From: Piper betle
Taxonomy: Eukaryota; Streptophyta; Magnoliopsida; Piperales; Piperaceae
Reading direction: 5' to 3'
Assembly (NCBI GenBank): GCA_033002965.1
Contig: JAURVB010014483.1
Location: 1-64,000, forward strand
DNA: 64,000 bases
Positions 1-12,400 of the stretch are shown piece by piece. The position numbers were made by a program, and so were the translations under genes. The notes below the pieces were generated by a model. That model did not search any database. It was given only the letters and a program-made list of their open reading frames with translations, and was not told the origin of the DNA. Position 1 is the stretch's first letter. Each line of letters opens with the position of its first letter.

Positions 1-330
1 TACAATTACAAATTAGCAATCGGCTGTGTCTGCATCAAAACAGACTTTTCTTTTTTACCGCATTACGACCACAAAGGCGATCACAAAATATTTCAATAGT
101 TTAGTGACCAATTTAGCAACCAGACATTCCTAACGAAGACTTACGGTCGCTAATTTCGGTTGCAAAGTTATCAATAAACTTTGCGATCATTTTTAGCTGT
201 CGCATATTGGTCGCTAAGTTTAATTTCAAAACCAAATAATTTGAAAATAAAATTGCAATTGTGTATGCAGTCGCAAACTAGAAGAAAACTTTTATAACTT
301 AAATTGCGACTTAGTCACAAATTGTTAATT
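1..330. repeat. CACTA left subterminal repeat region
   Basis: Short motifs related to TTGCGACC, TTAGCGACC and their complements (GGTCGCTAA, GGTTGCAAA) recur in both orientations about every 20-40 bases. CACTA subterminal regions bind the element's own TNPA-like protein through such repeats. The same vocabulary reappears at 6380-6720 and 9780-10100. No coding sequence is visible. Confidence 0.65.
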
Positions 331-1250
331 ACAATTAAAAAAACAGGGGGAGTGCGAAGCCCCCAGGACCCCAAAACTTAACACCATCGCCGCCACTTGT
401 CGTCATCCGCCGTCACCATCGGTTTACCACCGTTTGCCACTCTTTGTCCCCACCGTCCATTGTCGTCAATGGCCGCCTCTAGACATCTTAGGTATATCAT
501 TTACTTTTTTAAAGTATTTTTTTGTTAAAATTGTTAATTTTGAGTGAAATTTTGATTGTTATTGTTTTTTTATTGTTGTTGAATGTAGTTGGTTATATAT
601 TGTTTTACAACAAATTTATAAAATTAGGGACTATTTGAGTTTATTTGAGTTTATTTTAGATTTATTATAAGTATGAAAAATTAAGGTACTTTTGGTATTT
701 TTTAGATTTAATTTAGATGGTTTATTCTTCATAAAATTAGGTCTTATTTTAAAGTAATGATTATGATAGTATTATTAGCATAATTTTATTTTATTTGTTT
801 AAATTTTTGTTTGAAATTAGTAATTAAAATTAATGATTACTTTAGGAAGATTGAAAATAGATGTATAAAGTAATAATTGAAATAATATGATGATACATAG
901 TTTAAACATAAGATTTGACTTTTCATAACTCTTAAGTTACAATATAGTTTTATAAGCTTATGTATTGAACTTAATTAGTGTTTTTCTATAGTCAATTAGT
1001 TTGCACGATAGTTGAGCACTATGATTCTACAAAATCAAGCACATAACTTAGTGTTTTTCTTGACTTATTTAGTTTCGAGTTGAGTAGAGCAATATGATTT
1101 CATAATTAACTTTTAATTTGTCACAGTTTTATTTCCTAATCATGTAAAACAATAATTTTTAAGTATTACATGCACTTTATATAAGCAAACAGACCCTGAT
1201 CAATGTTATTGTATTATAAACACCTAAATTAACTTGTTTTTGATGTTCGG

Positions 1251-3480
1251 TGTGCGTGATAATGAATACAACTGGGCCTGATTGGAAGTATAAAAGGTGG
1301 TTAAGAGGAGGAATTTTCAATTCAGATTACGAGCAAGGAGTTGAGATTTCTTAATTTTGCATTCTCGCGTCCGAGAATTGTTAGTAGTTGGGAATCTTTT
1401 TGCCTATGCAATTGATGCTCCAATCAGTGGAGTATGGAATGAGATGAGGTAAAACAACATTTATATTATTACGAATTTATGCAGACATATTATATATAGA
1501 CCTCTCATAGTGAGAGTTCACTATTTGTATCTAGACATCATGAGTATGGAAGCTCAAGTTCAAGTGCACCTCATCATTATAATTGAGGTTTCAGGGAAAT
1601 GGTAGATAATATTGTTGGTCCACATTTATAGGGTCCTCATTAGTCGGCACACCACCATGACTCCACCAATGAACAACCTAATACAGAGGTGCAAACATTT
1701 TTTGATCTCCTTTAACAAGAAGATCAAGAATTATATCTGAGTTGTGACTATGCATCTCTTCTATATACAACTGAAAGGTTATTAAATATAAAAATAAGTC
1801 ATAATATTGCCCAAACAACATTTGATGAGTTTGTTTCTGTTATGAAAAGTGCTTGCCAAGAGACAACAAGTTGTTGGGCACTTTTTATGACTCAAAGAAA
1901 TTGACGAAGAAGCTAGGAATGAGAGTGAGAAAAATACATGTATGTCCTAACGAGTGCATAAAGAGACTAATTACATACATGTGTATAAATTGCAAAGCTT
2001 CAAAAGATATCTATCAGGCGAGGAAGTTAGTTGTCAGAAGAAGGTATCACGGCTAAAGTATTTCGATGCTTTCCTATTATGTCAAGATTACAAAGGTTAT
2101 TCATAATGCAAAAGACGGTCGAGCACATGTCTTGGCATGCACTGAATCTAGGGGTCCCTCACATAGCAAGGAATAAAAACATTTTAATTGGTGTCACCCC
2201 ACCTATGCTTTAGATCCACGCAATGTAAGATTAGGCTTGTGTACAGACTGTTATAGTTCATTTGTACATTTAACAAAGTCATATTCTATCTGGCTAATCA
2301 TTATCAATGTTTAATAATTGTCACCATGGATGTGTATGGCAAATCTATTTATTTTCTTATCTTTTCTCATTCTTGGAAAACTCGGGCCTGGTCAAAATGT
2401 TGATATATATCTTAGACCTCTCATAAATGACTTGAAATTATTTTGGGCTGATGGTGTTGAGACATGGGATGTTTCACTAAGACAAAATTTTTATATGCGG
2501 GTAGCTTTGTTATAGACAATTAATAATTTCCTAGCTTATGGAATTTTATCTGGATAGAGCACCCATGGTAGGCTTGCTTGCCCTATTTGTATGGAAAATA
2601 CAAAAGCTTTTTATTATCAATACTCTGGTAAACCTTGCTCGTTTGATTGTCATCAATGACATCTTCCTCTAAATCACCCATTTAGACGACAAAGACAATT
2701 TTTTTGAAAAATAGAGTTGAAAAAGATGGACCACCACCAATATTAACATGTGAGAAGATTAAATTAAAAGTACATGCATCGTCAGAAGTAGAATATGGGC
2801 CATGGTTGAAAAGTGATGAAAGACTTTCTGATTTTGCTGATACTGGTGGAATAAATGTATCTTTTGGGAGTTGTAATATTGGAGCACTTAATTAGTGTGA
2901 CATAATATAGATGCTATGCATGTGGAGAAAATTTTGTTTGAAAACTTATTCAACATGTTGATGCTAAAGATCGAAAAGACATAGTTGTGCACTGTAATCG
3001 ACCTAAATTGGAGTTGAAAGGCAATGGGAACTGCTTGTTGATCCTTAAAGCCACTTATTCCATTATCAGGCAAGATGCAAAAAATGTTTACCGATAGATT
3101 AAAACATCGAAATTACCTGATGGATACGCTTCAAACATTACAAATTGTGTTGATGATGATTACAATGTCTGTCGGCTTAAAAGTCGTGATTGTAATATTT
3201 TCTTCCAGATGATTATGGAATCCTCCTTAATGTGTATGAGTTGCATTATAGCGGAGATACAGTTGTATTGTTTAATTTTCACTGGTTTGATAACACTAGA
3301 GGAGTGCAAGTTGTGCATCCTCATGGTTTAGTTGAAATTAAACACGGCAATACATTAGCCTTTTCTGATGTATTCATTTTGGCCTCTCAAGCCCAGCAGG
3401 TGTATTCTATGTTTTACTCATCTAAGCACCGAGAAAGGTACGAGTGGTGCATAGCTTGTAAAGTAAGATGTAGAAGATAA
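1251..3480 (+). pseudogene. Decayed CACTA transposase (TNP2-like)
   Basis: The remnant can be followed through several frames. A transposase-associated N-terminal segment (DWKYKRWLRGG near 1280) is followed by a TNP2 core at about 1700-2700, with YDSKKLTKKLGMRVRKIHVC near 1888-1950, a stretch around SPWMCMANLF near 2320, DGVETWD near 2450 and a THGRLACPICM-like stretch near 2565. A DUF4218 tail (LPDGYASNITNCVDDD near 3115) and a DUF4216-like piece (FHWFDNTRGVQVV near 3280; ILASQAQQVY near 3390) come next. Stops and frameshifts separate nearly every block, and the region between TNP2 and DUF4218 is shortened. In intact elements this protein cuts the element ends. It is clearly non-functional here. 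Confidence 0.8.
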
Positions 3481-3814
3481 TTTGACATGGATATGTAACA
3501 GGGTGACTTACAAGCAAATGAAGAAGTAGATAGCGTGCATCAAGATGATCATACACAAACAATTGGCCTTGAACTTGATAATGGCCCTAAAATAGCATCT
3601 CATTTATTGGTTGATGCAAATATAAATGATGAAGTAGAGATTGAAGAATTGTATATTTTGTTTGCCAACAGATATGAAAAGGCTTCATTTTCAGATTCAA
3701 AATCAGTATTTGAAGATGAATAACAATGTGACAGTTAATAATGTAAATTTTTTGAAAATACTTTTCTAATCCTTATATGTGAAAAAAGAAATTCACAATT
3801 TTTTTGACTATAGA

Positions 3815-6115
3815 TATGGCTCGTGGTCATTTCCCACTTTGGCATGGGATGTGGATCTGGATCCCGTGGCAGGGGTCTCGTGGATGAGCCGATTGCACTG
3901 CCACTAGATGAGCATGCCCCTACACCCCATTGGGTGATGATGTGGAGGAGCCTCATGCAGATACCACCGACAAAGCAGGTAGTTCTTGATAGCCTTGAAG
4001 ATCGAATATATAGCAAGCGATGATCACGTCCGTATCTTTCAGAGCGTTGTTTCATCCGGTTACAGGGAGATAATATTTTCATATTCTTACTTTAATATTG
4101 TGAATTTTATAGACTTCTAGATCCCAGTGTGCCCAGACCAGTAAGTGTCACAATTAAGGGGTACTTTCATAGAGCATATCTGAGGTGGACTGATGTACCT
4201 CCTAATTTCATAGATATATGGTGCAAAGATTGGATGGTAAATTACACAAAATCTCAAATTGTATTATTTACACTTTCAAAAATGTATTACATAGATAGTA
4301 ATGTTGTTTAATTTTGTTTCAAGCAATGTATACATGGACGTCGGAGGATAAGCCACAGATGTGAGTTGCCTTCTTTGAGGCAACCCCAAATTGTATAAGG
4401 GGATGATGAAGCAGGCGAGGGATGTAGCACTCACACAAATGGACACTAAGACCTTGTAGACTGTGTTGAGGAATGTTGGTCTGTTTGAATTTAGTTGAAC
4501 ATTTGGGAGTGTCTCATTCAGGACCATTGGGTTCTCATAGATTTCGGGAGCTATCTAATAAGAACAAGAAGAACCAGATGATACAAAATGATGATGAAAT
4601 TACCCATCATGTTGGTGAATCTTTTAGTTTAGAGATTAATGAAAAACGCTTGGTATGAATACATTTCTTTAATTATTTTGTTCTGTCATTCAATTAGGTG
4701 CATTATAACTTATTTAAGTTCTTTTGTAATGTAGGAATGTAGGACAATGATTTGGGATGCCTTATCCCGTGGTTAGTTGTGTTTGACCGCAATCACCAAA
4801 AAGACAAAGGGAGTTCATATGCCGATAAGAAATATGAGGCTATGACGGTAAGTTTTGAAATTTTATGTATATTCTACTTGTTATGTCCTTTTCAAATAAA
4901 TAAGGATGTAATTTTAAATTTCCATTTAGAAATATGTTTTTGTTGCCAAATGTTTAATTATAGAATGTGAAATTGTTATTTCAATTAGTTATTGGTAGAA
5001 TGTGTAATTCTATTATGTCCTATTTGCGAGATGTTTCTTAATTGGTACAACAGTTCAAATAAATAATTAAACATAGATTGGAGGAGCTTCTGCGTCGCTT
5101 TTATTATGTAGGAGGACCCATGTGAAGACCTTGCATTTCTATGTTATTTCAAACGAAATTGTTTTATGAGTTAGTTGTTGGTAGAATGTGAATTCTATTA
5201 TGTACTAGTTGCGAGTTGTTTCAAATTTGAAGCCAATAGTACATAATAATTCTCATTATGTACTAGTTGCAGGTTGGAGGAGCTTCTCTATTGTTTGCTT
5301 TGCAGGAGAAGAACCCACGTGAAAACCAAGTATTTATAGCTTGATGAATGTGAAATTGTTATATGAAAGTGCATTCTTTGTGTGAAATAGGGATTATGAA
5401 ATTGTGAAATATGAAATGTGAAAGTTGTGCATATGTGAACTTTTCAAAATGTTCCATTTATAGGGGAGACTTTGTCGAATTTCTTTTGAAATTGTATACT
5501 TTTTAATGATTTTATTAATAAATTTCAGATATACGTAGGTTTTTTATGAAATATCACATGATATTATCATTTGGTGCATGTTTCTGACTTAGTCTGTATG
5601 TTAATTGATCTGTACTAATCAATATTGTTTTTGCAATCTAGGCACCGAAAGTGTATATAGTCAACATATGGTATTGATATTTCTAACCAGTCATTGGTGG
5701 TCGACCCTTTGGGATACCAATATGTGGTCAGAGAGCAAAACAAGTTGATATTCTAGATTGGGATTTGCATTGACGGCACTGTACCACTTTCCCTCCTGAG
5801 TCACTTGGATCCACTTCTTATCACGCAGAAGATGCTAGACCTAGTGCTAGTAAGATGAGCTAAACTTCTCTGCCTGATGAGTCTTTCCTCTAATGGCTCG
5901 AGGAGTTAGAAACCCACGCGCAGGATAGACAAGTAGAGATCTTGAGAATGAGGGAGGAGATGAGGACAGATGATGAGGTTCGGGACAGCCAACTTACCCA
6001 GATACTTGATGAGAGAGACCAACGACTGAGGGAGGAGGCACAGAGCATAGATGACCTACTTGTGCAATCCATTACTGATGCTATGGACAGACAAATGCTT
6101 TGCATATTTTCCTAG
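3815..6115 (+). pseudogene. Decayed second CACTA gene (TNP1 / Transposase_24-like)
   Basis: Downstream of the TNP2 remnant lie scattered pieces with the layout of plant Transposase_24 proteins. There is a Gly/Arg-rich start near 3840, a VTIKGYFHRAYLRWTDVPPN segment at about 4147-4206, a SNKNKKNQMIQNDDEITHH segment at 4553-4610, and a C-terminal acidic coiled-coil stretch at 5930-6110 (ILRMREEMRTDDEVRDSQL, then ILDERDQRLREEAQS). Stops and AT-rich intron-like stretches separate them. An imperfect duplication at 4970-5300 repeats a GGAGGAGCTTCT-containing segment. In active elements this protein binds the subterminal repeats. The assignment rests on order and motif resemblance. Confidence 0.6.
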
Positions 6116-6379
6116 TGTAGAGATTAGCGTCCTTTAATTATGACCCTGATATGCCACTTTGTGATCCTCCTGCCCCGTCCTTAGTCTAGATATAGGGTTT
6201 TGTTTTTATTATACATTCAATTTATATTTCATGTCTGACAATGTATATTTTATTGAATTTTAGATTTAACTTTTATTATATATTTTTATATAGATTTTGC
6301 CATCAAATGTATTTATTTATAATCTTTTGTTATTAAACAGGTAATTTACAACAAAAAATGAGAAATGTTTAAAATATTT

Positions 6380-6739
6380 TCAGGTTATTTTGCGACCGGG
6401 TAGTGACCAATATGCAACTATTTTGCGACCTCATTTGCGAGTGGTTCCAACTCGCAAATATTTAGTGACCAAAAAAACACCAATTAGGGACCAAATTTGA
6501 AGTCAAATTTACGACTTGGATTCCCTTTTACAAATAATTTGTAGCCGGGTGTGACTATTATTACAATCGTTAATTTAGAAATTGAATTGAAATGGTTGAT
6601 CTGGTTGCTCATTTTGCGACCAAATATTATTCTAGTTCATAGTTTATTTGCAACCCACTCTACTCCAACTGTATTTTACAGTCGTAAATGTTATCTGCGA
6701 TCGGATTTTTGGTTGTTTATGATTAATTTTCTACTAGTG
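6380..6739. repeat. CACTA right subterminal repeats and 3' terminus
   Basis: Repeats such as TTTTGCGACC and ATTTGCGAG occur several times between 6395 and 6720. The region ends in TTTTCTACTAGTG at 6727-6739, the expected CACTA terminal inverted repeat read inwards. Confidence 0.75.
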
Positions 6740-9040
6740 CGACTATCTATTCTATGAAATTTAATTTGATTGATTATTCCCAACTATAAATAAACATTAG
6801 AAAATAATCAACATGACTAAACTTAATATAATCAACTACATAACTTGAAGTGTTATAAGCATCTTAACTACATATACAAATAAAAATTTCATATGACTAA
6901 AAAAATAAATAATCTACTACTGATATCTATTTCTCAAGAGAAAAAATAAAAAATAAGTAATAATGGTAAAATTACCAATTATTATAGGAATTAGGTAATT
7001 TTTTCAAAATTGATGTTGACAATAAATGTGATAATTAAAGTTTGATGTTTTTTATGTAATTGTAATGAATTCAATTGCATTATTTTTTGAAATAATATTT
7101 TTGTATTATTTGTAAATTTAAATTGGATATATCGATTATATTATATATTTCCATTTAATTAAATTAGTCAAAAATTTTTATTTGAAATGATCATTTACTT
7201 ATATGATTTATATGTTGAAGCATGCATGGGATTAGATTAATTAATGATTAGGGTACATTTAATGATAAATTTTAGTTAATGCAATTAAGTTTAAATAAGT
7301 TATAATCATGATTTGTATGTTGAAACATGATTAGAGATAAATTAAATTATGATTAATGATACATTTTTATTTCAATACATTTGTTCATGATAGACATGAT
7401 TTGATGATTGATGTGTTTTTGCTTTTAAGTAGATACTTCATGTTTTAATTCATGCTTGGATTTGTTATATTTAAAATGATTTAGGGATGATTATTGTATT
7501 AGCATAATTAATTAATAACAAATCATAGTGATTTACCCACCCTTATAATCCGAGCGTCAAGTGCCCACCCAGTTCATAACTTCGGATCTCCTAAATGGAC
7601 ATTCAATATCTAGTTTTTCTGGGCATATGTTGGACAACTGAGAACTTTATGAAGTTTTTATTATAAAAAAATTAAAGGTGGGAGAATTGCCTTTGATTGA
7701 TAAAGGTTATGAATTCAGCCTACTTTAAGCCATATACTATTATAATTTGTTCTATTTTATTTCAAATATCTACATACATGTTTTTATTAGTGAGACATGT
7801 CTCTTACATATATGCGCACACTAATTTTTGTTATTTATATTATCAGCACCTAAATTAACTTGTGGTGTAACAGCCCGCCCGTTCTGAGCCATGAGCCAAG
7901 TGCTACTATATAAAATTAAGTGTCTCATAAATTAATTTTCTATTAATTTTCAAGATTTTTAAAATAAACCCATGACATAAAATTTAATATAATAAATGCT
8001 CAGAATAATCCAAACTGAAATCCCATTGACATGCAAACAACCTAACAGTATAACAACATATAGGAGACAAAAGTAATAGTCTAATAATAGAGTCCTCGAG
8101 CTGTCCCAACTTTACCAATCTTTCCATAATGCTCATACCTGCGGAGACAATTCCATGTTAGTGATAAAAACATTAATTCATATAATTATAAGAAACAAGT
8201 TTATATATTCCACAACATCTGAGTTTACTTCTTTAATGATTATAAGCTTATGCTGAGCTCTTATTATACCAGGTGACAGCCCATCCCACTGCAATCCCAT
8301 GTAATGTGCATGTTATATAATGTTAGTGTGATGATTCTATGTGATGAAATGTGTTAAATAAAATGTTCTCTCTAATTTTATTACATATATCAATTTATAC
8401 AAGTTGTATAAAAATTTTTCAATGTCCTAGTTATAAGGGAGATTCTGCCAGATTGATGGGTACTTGTCTTTATTTTTTGTTTACTTGTTTTCTTTAATTT
8501 TTTTGTTGATGGGTCAAAGAATGTTGATTGTTGTTATTGATATGATTTGATTGATCCTCATATTATATCAAGCCATAGTATCAGTGGAAGATGATTTGAA
8601 ATTGTTATCAGGATTATAGAAGTTGAAGCCTACCAAATAGAATGTGTGATTGTGATGGTTTTGTGTGATAATATGTGCTAAATAAAATGTTCTTGGTTAT
8701 TCTATTTTATATTTCAATTTATACAGGTTATGTAAAATCTTTTTAATGTCCTACTTACAGGGGAGATTCTTTCAGATTGTTGCTAGGATTAGAAATCTAT
8801 TTTCTTGATACTTTGGTTTAATAGTTTGAGTATCTATTTTTATTTGTTAATTGTTAAGAAACATAAATCAATTGATTAAAGTTTTAGAACTTTCAAAAAT
8901 TCTTGATTTAAAGTTTACTTTTCCTTATTGAATTGATAATATTTATAGACAAATTTTGGATGTTATAATATATTTGCCCTTGACTATTGGTTTTAAACTA
9001 ACAAGTTAAGAAAGTTTTTTATTTACTCTTCAGGTTAGGT
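6740..9040. other. AT-rich non-coding stretch with old repeat debris
   Basis: No coding region is supported. The 17-base CACCTAAATTAACTTGT at about 7849 also occurs near 1223 inside the first CACTA element, suggesting part of this is a diverged second CACTA copy. TGTAACAGCCCGCCCG at about 7866 looks like a gypsy LTR start, and AGGGGAGATTCT-type motifs at 8435 and 8762 resemble a motif in the gypsy LTRs at 57.5 and 61.3 kb. Boundaries cannot be drawn. Confidence 0.4.
8328..8790. repeat. Imperfect direct duplication, two copies about 325 bp apart
   Basis: Two segments, about 8328-8458 and 8655-8790, align along their length. Both run from GTGATG through AAATAAAATGTTCT, CAATTTATACA and TTTTAATGTCCTA/TTTTCAATGTCCTA-like blocks to a GGGAGATTCT motif. 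Point differences are common, so the duplication is old. Confidence 0.55.
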
Positions 9041-9044
9041 ATCG

Positions 9045-9570
9045 GGAACATATTGAGTCCACTTATAGTACCAACCATTCTTCCCAGCCACTATTTATCG
9101 ACCCTGACGCCTACCATTTTACAATGGGAGAACCAAATAGGGGATTAGGTCCCGCTGTCATTGTAGTTTGTCATCTTCATCAACAGCGCTCAAGAGATTC
9201 CCATGGCTCTACTTTTGTCCCATTGGATGATCTCAATTTTGGTTCTAATCTACTTAGCTAGCCTCACACTGACGAGCATTTGCTTCGCCATATTGAGGAG
9301 TTAGAGACATGCAAGCAAGACATACTGATGGAGATGATGAGATTATGGTAGGAGGTCGAGGAGAGAGAGCGGCAGATGATTGAGGAAGCTAAAGACAAGG
9401 ATTGCTTTCTCGTTGAGTCACTTGATGAGAGAGAGCATTGTACGAGAGAGTGGTAGACGCATGAGCCTATTAGATGAGATGAGATCATGCTTCATCAAAT
9501 GTTTCTCTTGGTTAAAGATGTTTGTCCTGGCCTTGACAAGTCATCTACATCAAGATTGGACTGACTAGAT
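9045..9570 (+). pseudogene. Second copy of the CACTA TNP1-like C-terminal region
   Basis: This stretch parallels 5660-6110 of the first CACTA element. It has a region ending in a cacttatttatcgaccct-type block (compare GGTCGACCC at 5700), followed by an acidic Glu/Arg-rich coiled-coil coding stretch with the repeated core GATGAGAGAGA. Stops interrupt all frames. It probably belongs to a deletion derivative of the same CACTA family whose right end is near 10135. Confidence 0.5.
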
Positions 9571-9779
9571 CATCACAGGGATCCATCTTGTTGATCATGT
9601 ATTTGACACGTAGTATTAATTATATATTACATTTAGATGTATTTAATAAATAATTTTTATTCAATTTATAATATCTTGATTGGTTATGTGCTATTTAAAT
9701 CTTTGTGTTATTAGTTAAAATATTGTGTTTAACAGGGAATTACAAAATAAAATAAAATAAAATTTTCTTTTCTTTTTTC

Positions 9780-10135
9780 TTCATTTGCAACGGACTTGTG
9801 TTGTTTGCGACCACGTTGCAATTGGATTTGCGATGGAGAATTTGCCTTACAACCACATTTGTGACCGGATTTGCAGCCACAATTTTGGCTGCAAATTTTT
9901 TAGCGACCACTTTTGCGATGCATTTGCAATCACAATATTGGAAACCATGAAGGGTTAGCTTTTCAGGTTTCAAAATTTGCAACCGAATGTCTTTTCGGTT
10001 ACAAAAGTCATTAGCAACCTTTCTTTGAGACTGCATTTTTCGGTCACAACTCTGGTCATGAAGATCATTAGCGACCAGATTTTGAGTCTTTTGCGACCGC
10101 ATGTATGGTCACTTATAACCTTTTTTCTGCTGATG
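9780..10135. repeat. Subterminal repeats and degenerate 3' end of a second CACTA-like element
   Basis: Dense GCGACC, TTGCAACC and TTGCGAT motifs in both orientations match those at 1-330 and 6380-6720. The run stops at TTTTTTCTGCTGATG (10121-10135), which differs from TTTTCTACTAGTG at a few positions, so it is read as a mutated terminus. Confidence 0.5.
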
Positions 10136-10269
10136 TCAGTTTATATGTATGATTGTTTTATTTAATATTATATGTTTGTACATATTTTGTAATAATGTTT
10201 ATAATATTAGACCTAATTAGACCGATTTAAATGAACTAATTTCATGTCTGATTTTTGTTGAATCTGTCT

Positions 10270-12400
10270 GATTCAGTAACTCCTCCTCGGGCTTATTTTC
10301 GTAGGTCCATTCTGATCTTTGCAGACCACATCCCCACTCATATAACGGAAAGAAGTAAAGGATGTGGGATGAACTGATCGGGGGATCTTACATGATTGGC
10401 TGAAGGCATAGTTTCTATCTAGGCTGTAGGCTTAGTTTGTGTGCTCGTTACAAAGGCCCACCTCTAACCTGGAGATAGGAAGATGCTAGGATTAAGAAAG
10501 GTGCTACCTTAAGGGGACCTTCGGTTTCGGTTGTCCCTCGGGCAGCTAGTTTTGCCCCTCCTGTTCCGCGCTTGACTCTTAAGATGCTTCCAAGACTTAG
10601 ACTTTGAATCTGGTTGCCGAAAATGATGCTAGTGGGGAGACGGGTGATTCATTTTCTGTAATGGGTATGAATGAGGATAGGAATGGATGTGGCAATGGTT
10701 ACCGTAAGAAGAGGCCCTAGGAAGATATCGGCCTTCCTGCCAAGGATCCTGACCATATAATTTTCTGATAGAAGAGAATCCCATTTTCATCCGGAAGTCA
10801 TTGCGTGAGCCCAATGCAAGGCCCTCTCACTGAGAAACAACATAAACACATTCTCTTCCCTGACCGTCAGGAGGCTGTATGTGTGGCATCTGCTGGCTCC
10901 CATTTTCAGGCTGAAAGAATTTTCCTAAACTTTGTATCCCAACTCTTGCGTGAGGAGAAGACCCCTTATGAGTATTTATCTTCGTTGGACTCCTACTTAT
11001 TCCTAACTTGCTGCCGTGATAGTCCCTGCATTAAGTGTTTTGTGGGCTCTCTTTTCGGCTATGGATGTATGTTTCTGATGCTAAAGCTCTTCTTCTTGGG
11101 TCTTCTTCCTACCACGAATCTTAGAATGTGAAGGTCAAAGTTGTTCTGGCTATACATGGTGACCTATTCATGAATGGAACAAGGGAATCTTACTTAATGA
11201 TAAGCCAATCCCTGATGTAATTAAATCTGTTTTTCTTCACTATGATCTGCTCTACAAAGATGATCAAGATATGGCCATTCTGTTTGATGCACAGGCTGTG
11301 TTGATCTCTTTATTGTGGAGGATGTCGGGGAAAGAATATGGAATACTATTGATATTCGAGGCTTCCTTGTGTGGTATGATTCTCAATACTGTTGCCTATT
11401 CCCTTCTTTTGGCTATGATTGGAACTCCTGTCTCATTAAGTAGGTTATCACTCTTGAACATGACATTAAAATTTTGCAGCTCCCTCCCACATTTAAAGAT
11501 ATTGATGATAGATGCAAGCTTATGGTTGCCGGCTGCGAATGGTTTGCTTTCTATCCAAAACTATATATGGAAGACAAGTTTAAATCCACACTTCACAGAA
11601 ACAATTCTTCTAGGCAGGCTATTGGTTGGACCTCTTGCTGGAAAATCAAATTTCCCCCAGGATTCTTATGTTTGGTTGGAGGTTGGCTATGAATATGTTG
11701 CCTACGACGGATGTCCTGGCTAAGAAAATTTTTTTTGGGTTATACTTATTGCCTCTTCTGCATGCATATCCTTGAAACTTTGCGGCACCTCTTTATTGAC
11801 TGTCCTTTTACTCTTGCTATTTGGTTTTAAATGTTTGGAATTTTCTCGTCCCATTTTCGTTTCTTGCCTTTTTCTTCTTTCTTTAATTATGTCATTAGAT
11901 GATCGTCTAGCTTTTCTTTATCTGATGGTAATTTCTTACTCAAAATCCTAGTTTTCTGGGATGACATCTGGAATAAGAGGAATAAGATTAAATTCAAAGA
12001 GGACGTTGTATCTATTGACCTCTTTATCTCTTCCGTGAAATATAAATATGATCTCAACCATCGTAGATTGGCAGTTCCTAGTCATCATGTTATTAACCAT
12101 CAACTATTTTGACAGACATCATATCGTATTGTCCCTCCATTTGCAATTGTGTTTTCACTGTTGATGCTAGTTTTGATCCTATTCTTAATTTAGCAGGGTG
12201 GGGACTTCTTCAAATCTCCAGGAATGGAAGTATCTGCTTTGTTAGTGCATGATCAAGATCAAGATCCAGCCCCGAAGAGGAGGAAATGGAGGGACTGATT
12301 TGTGTTATTGAGTACGTGAGGAAGAAGAATCTAAAGGGCGTCCCTATTTTTATGGACAGCTTATCTCTTGCAAAAAGCGATAAATAAGAGCGAAGGCTAC
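10270..12400 (+). pseudogene. LINE (non-LTR retrotransposon) remnant with zf-RVT and RNase H pieces
   Basis: Two C-terminal domains of plant LINE polyproteins are visible. A zf-RVT-like zinc-binding region spans about 11620-11840 (WTSCWKIKFPP, then in another frame HILETLRHLFIDCPFTLAIW). A plant RNase H (RVT_3-type) piece spans about 12150-12390 (FTVDASFDPI and AGWGLLQISRNGS, then a stop, then EMEGLICVIEYVRKKN and FMDSLSLAKS), with the Asp/Glu/Asp pattern expected of the fold. A reverse transcriptase core is not recognisable, and the 5' half (10270-11250) shows only weak coding character. Several frameshifts and stops make this a dead copy. Confidence 0.6.

Larger units (their letters stand above)
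1..6739 (+). mobile_element. CACTA (En/Spm) DNA transposon, left end outside window
   Basis: The stretch has subterminal GCGACC/GGTCGC-type repeats on both sides, remnants of the two usual CACTA genes in between, and ends at 6727-6739 with TTTTCTACTAGTG, the inverted form of a classical CACTAGTAGAAAA terminus. The matching 5' terminus is not in the window, so the element starts upstream of base 1. The three bases after the terminus (CGA) would be the target duplication but cannot be checked. All coding parts carry stops and frameshifts, so the copy is dead. Confidence 0.8.

Noticed and set aside
9740..10102. 120-codon minus-strand frame
   Set aside because: It is the antisense of CACTA subterminal repeats (recurrent Val-Ala-Asn/Lys from GGTCGCAAA units), not a gene.
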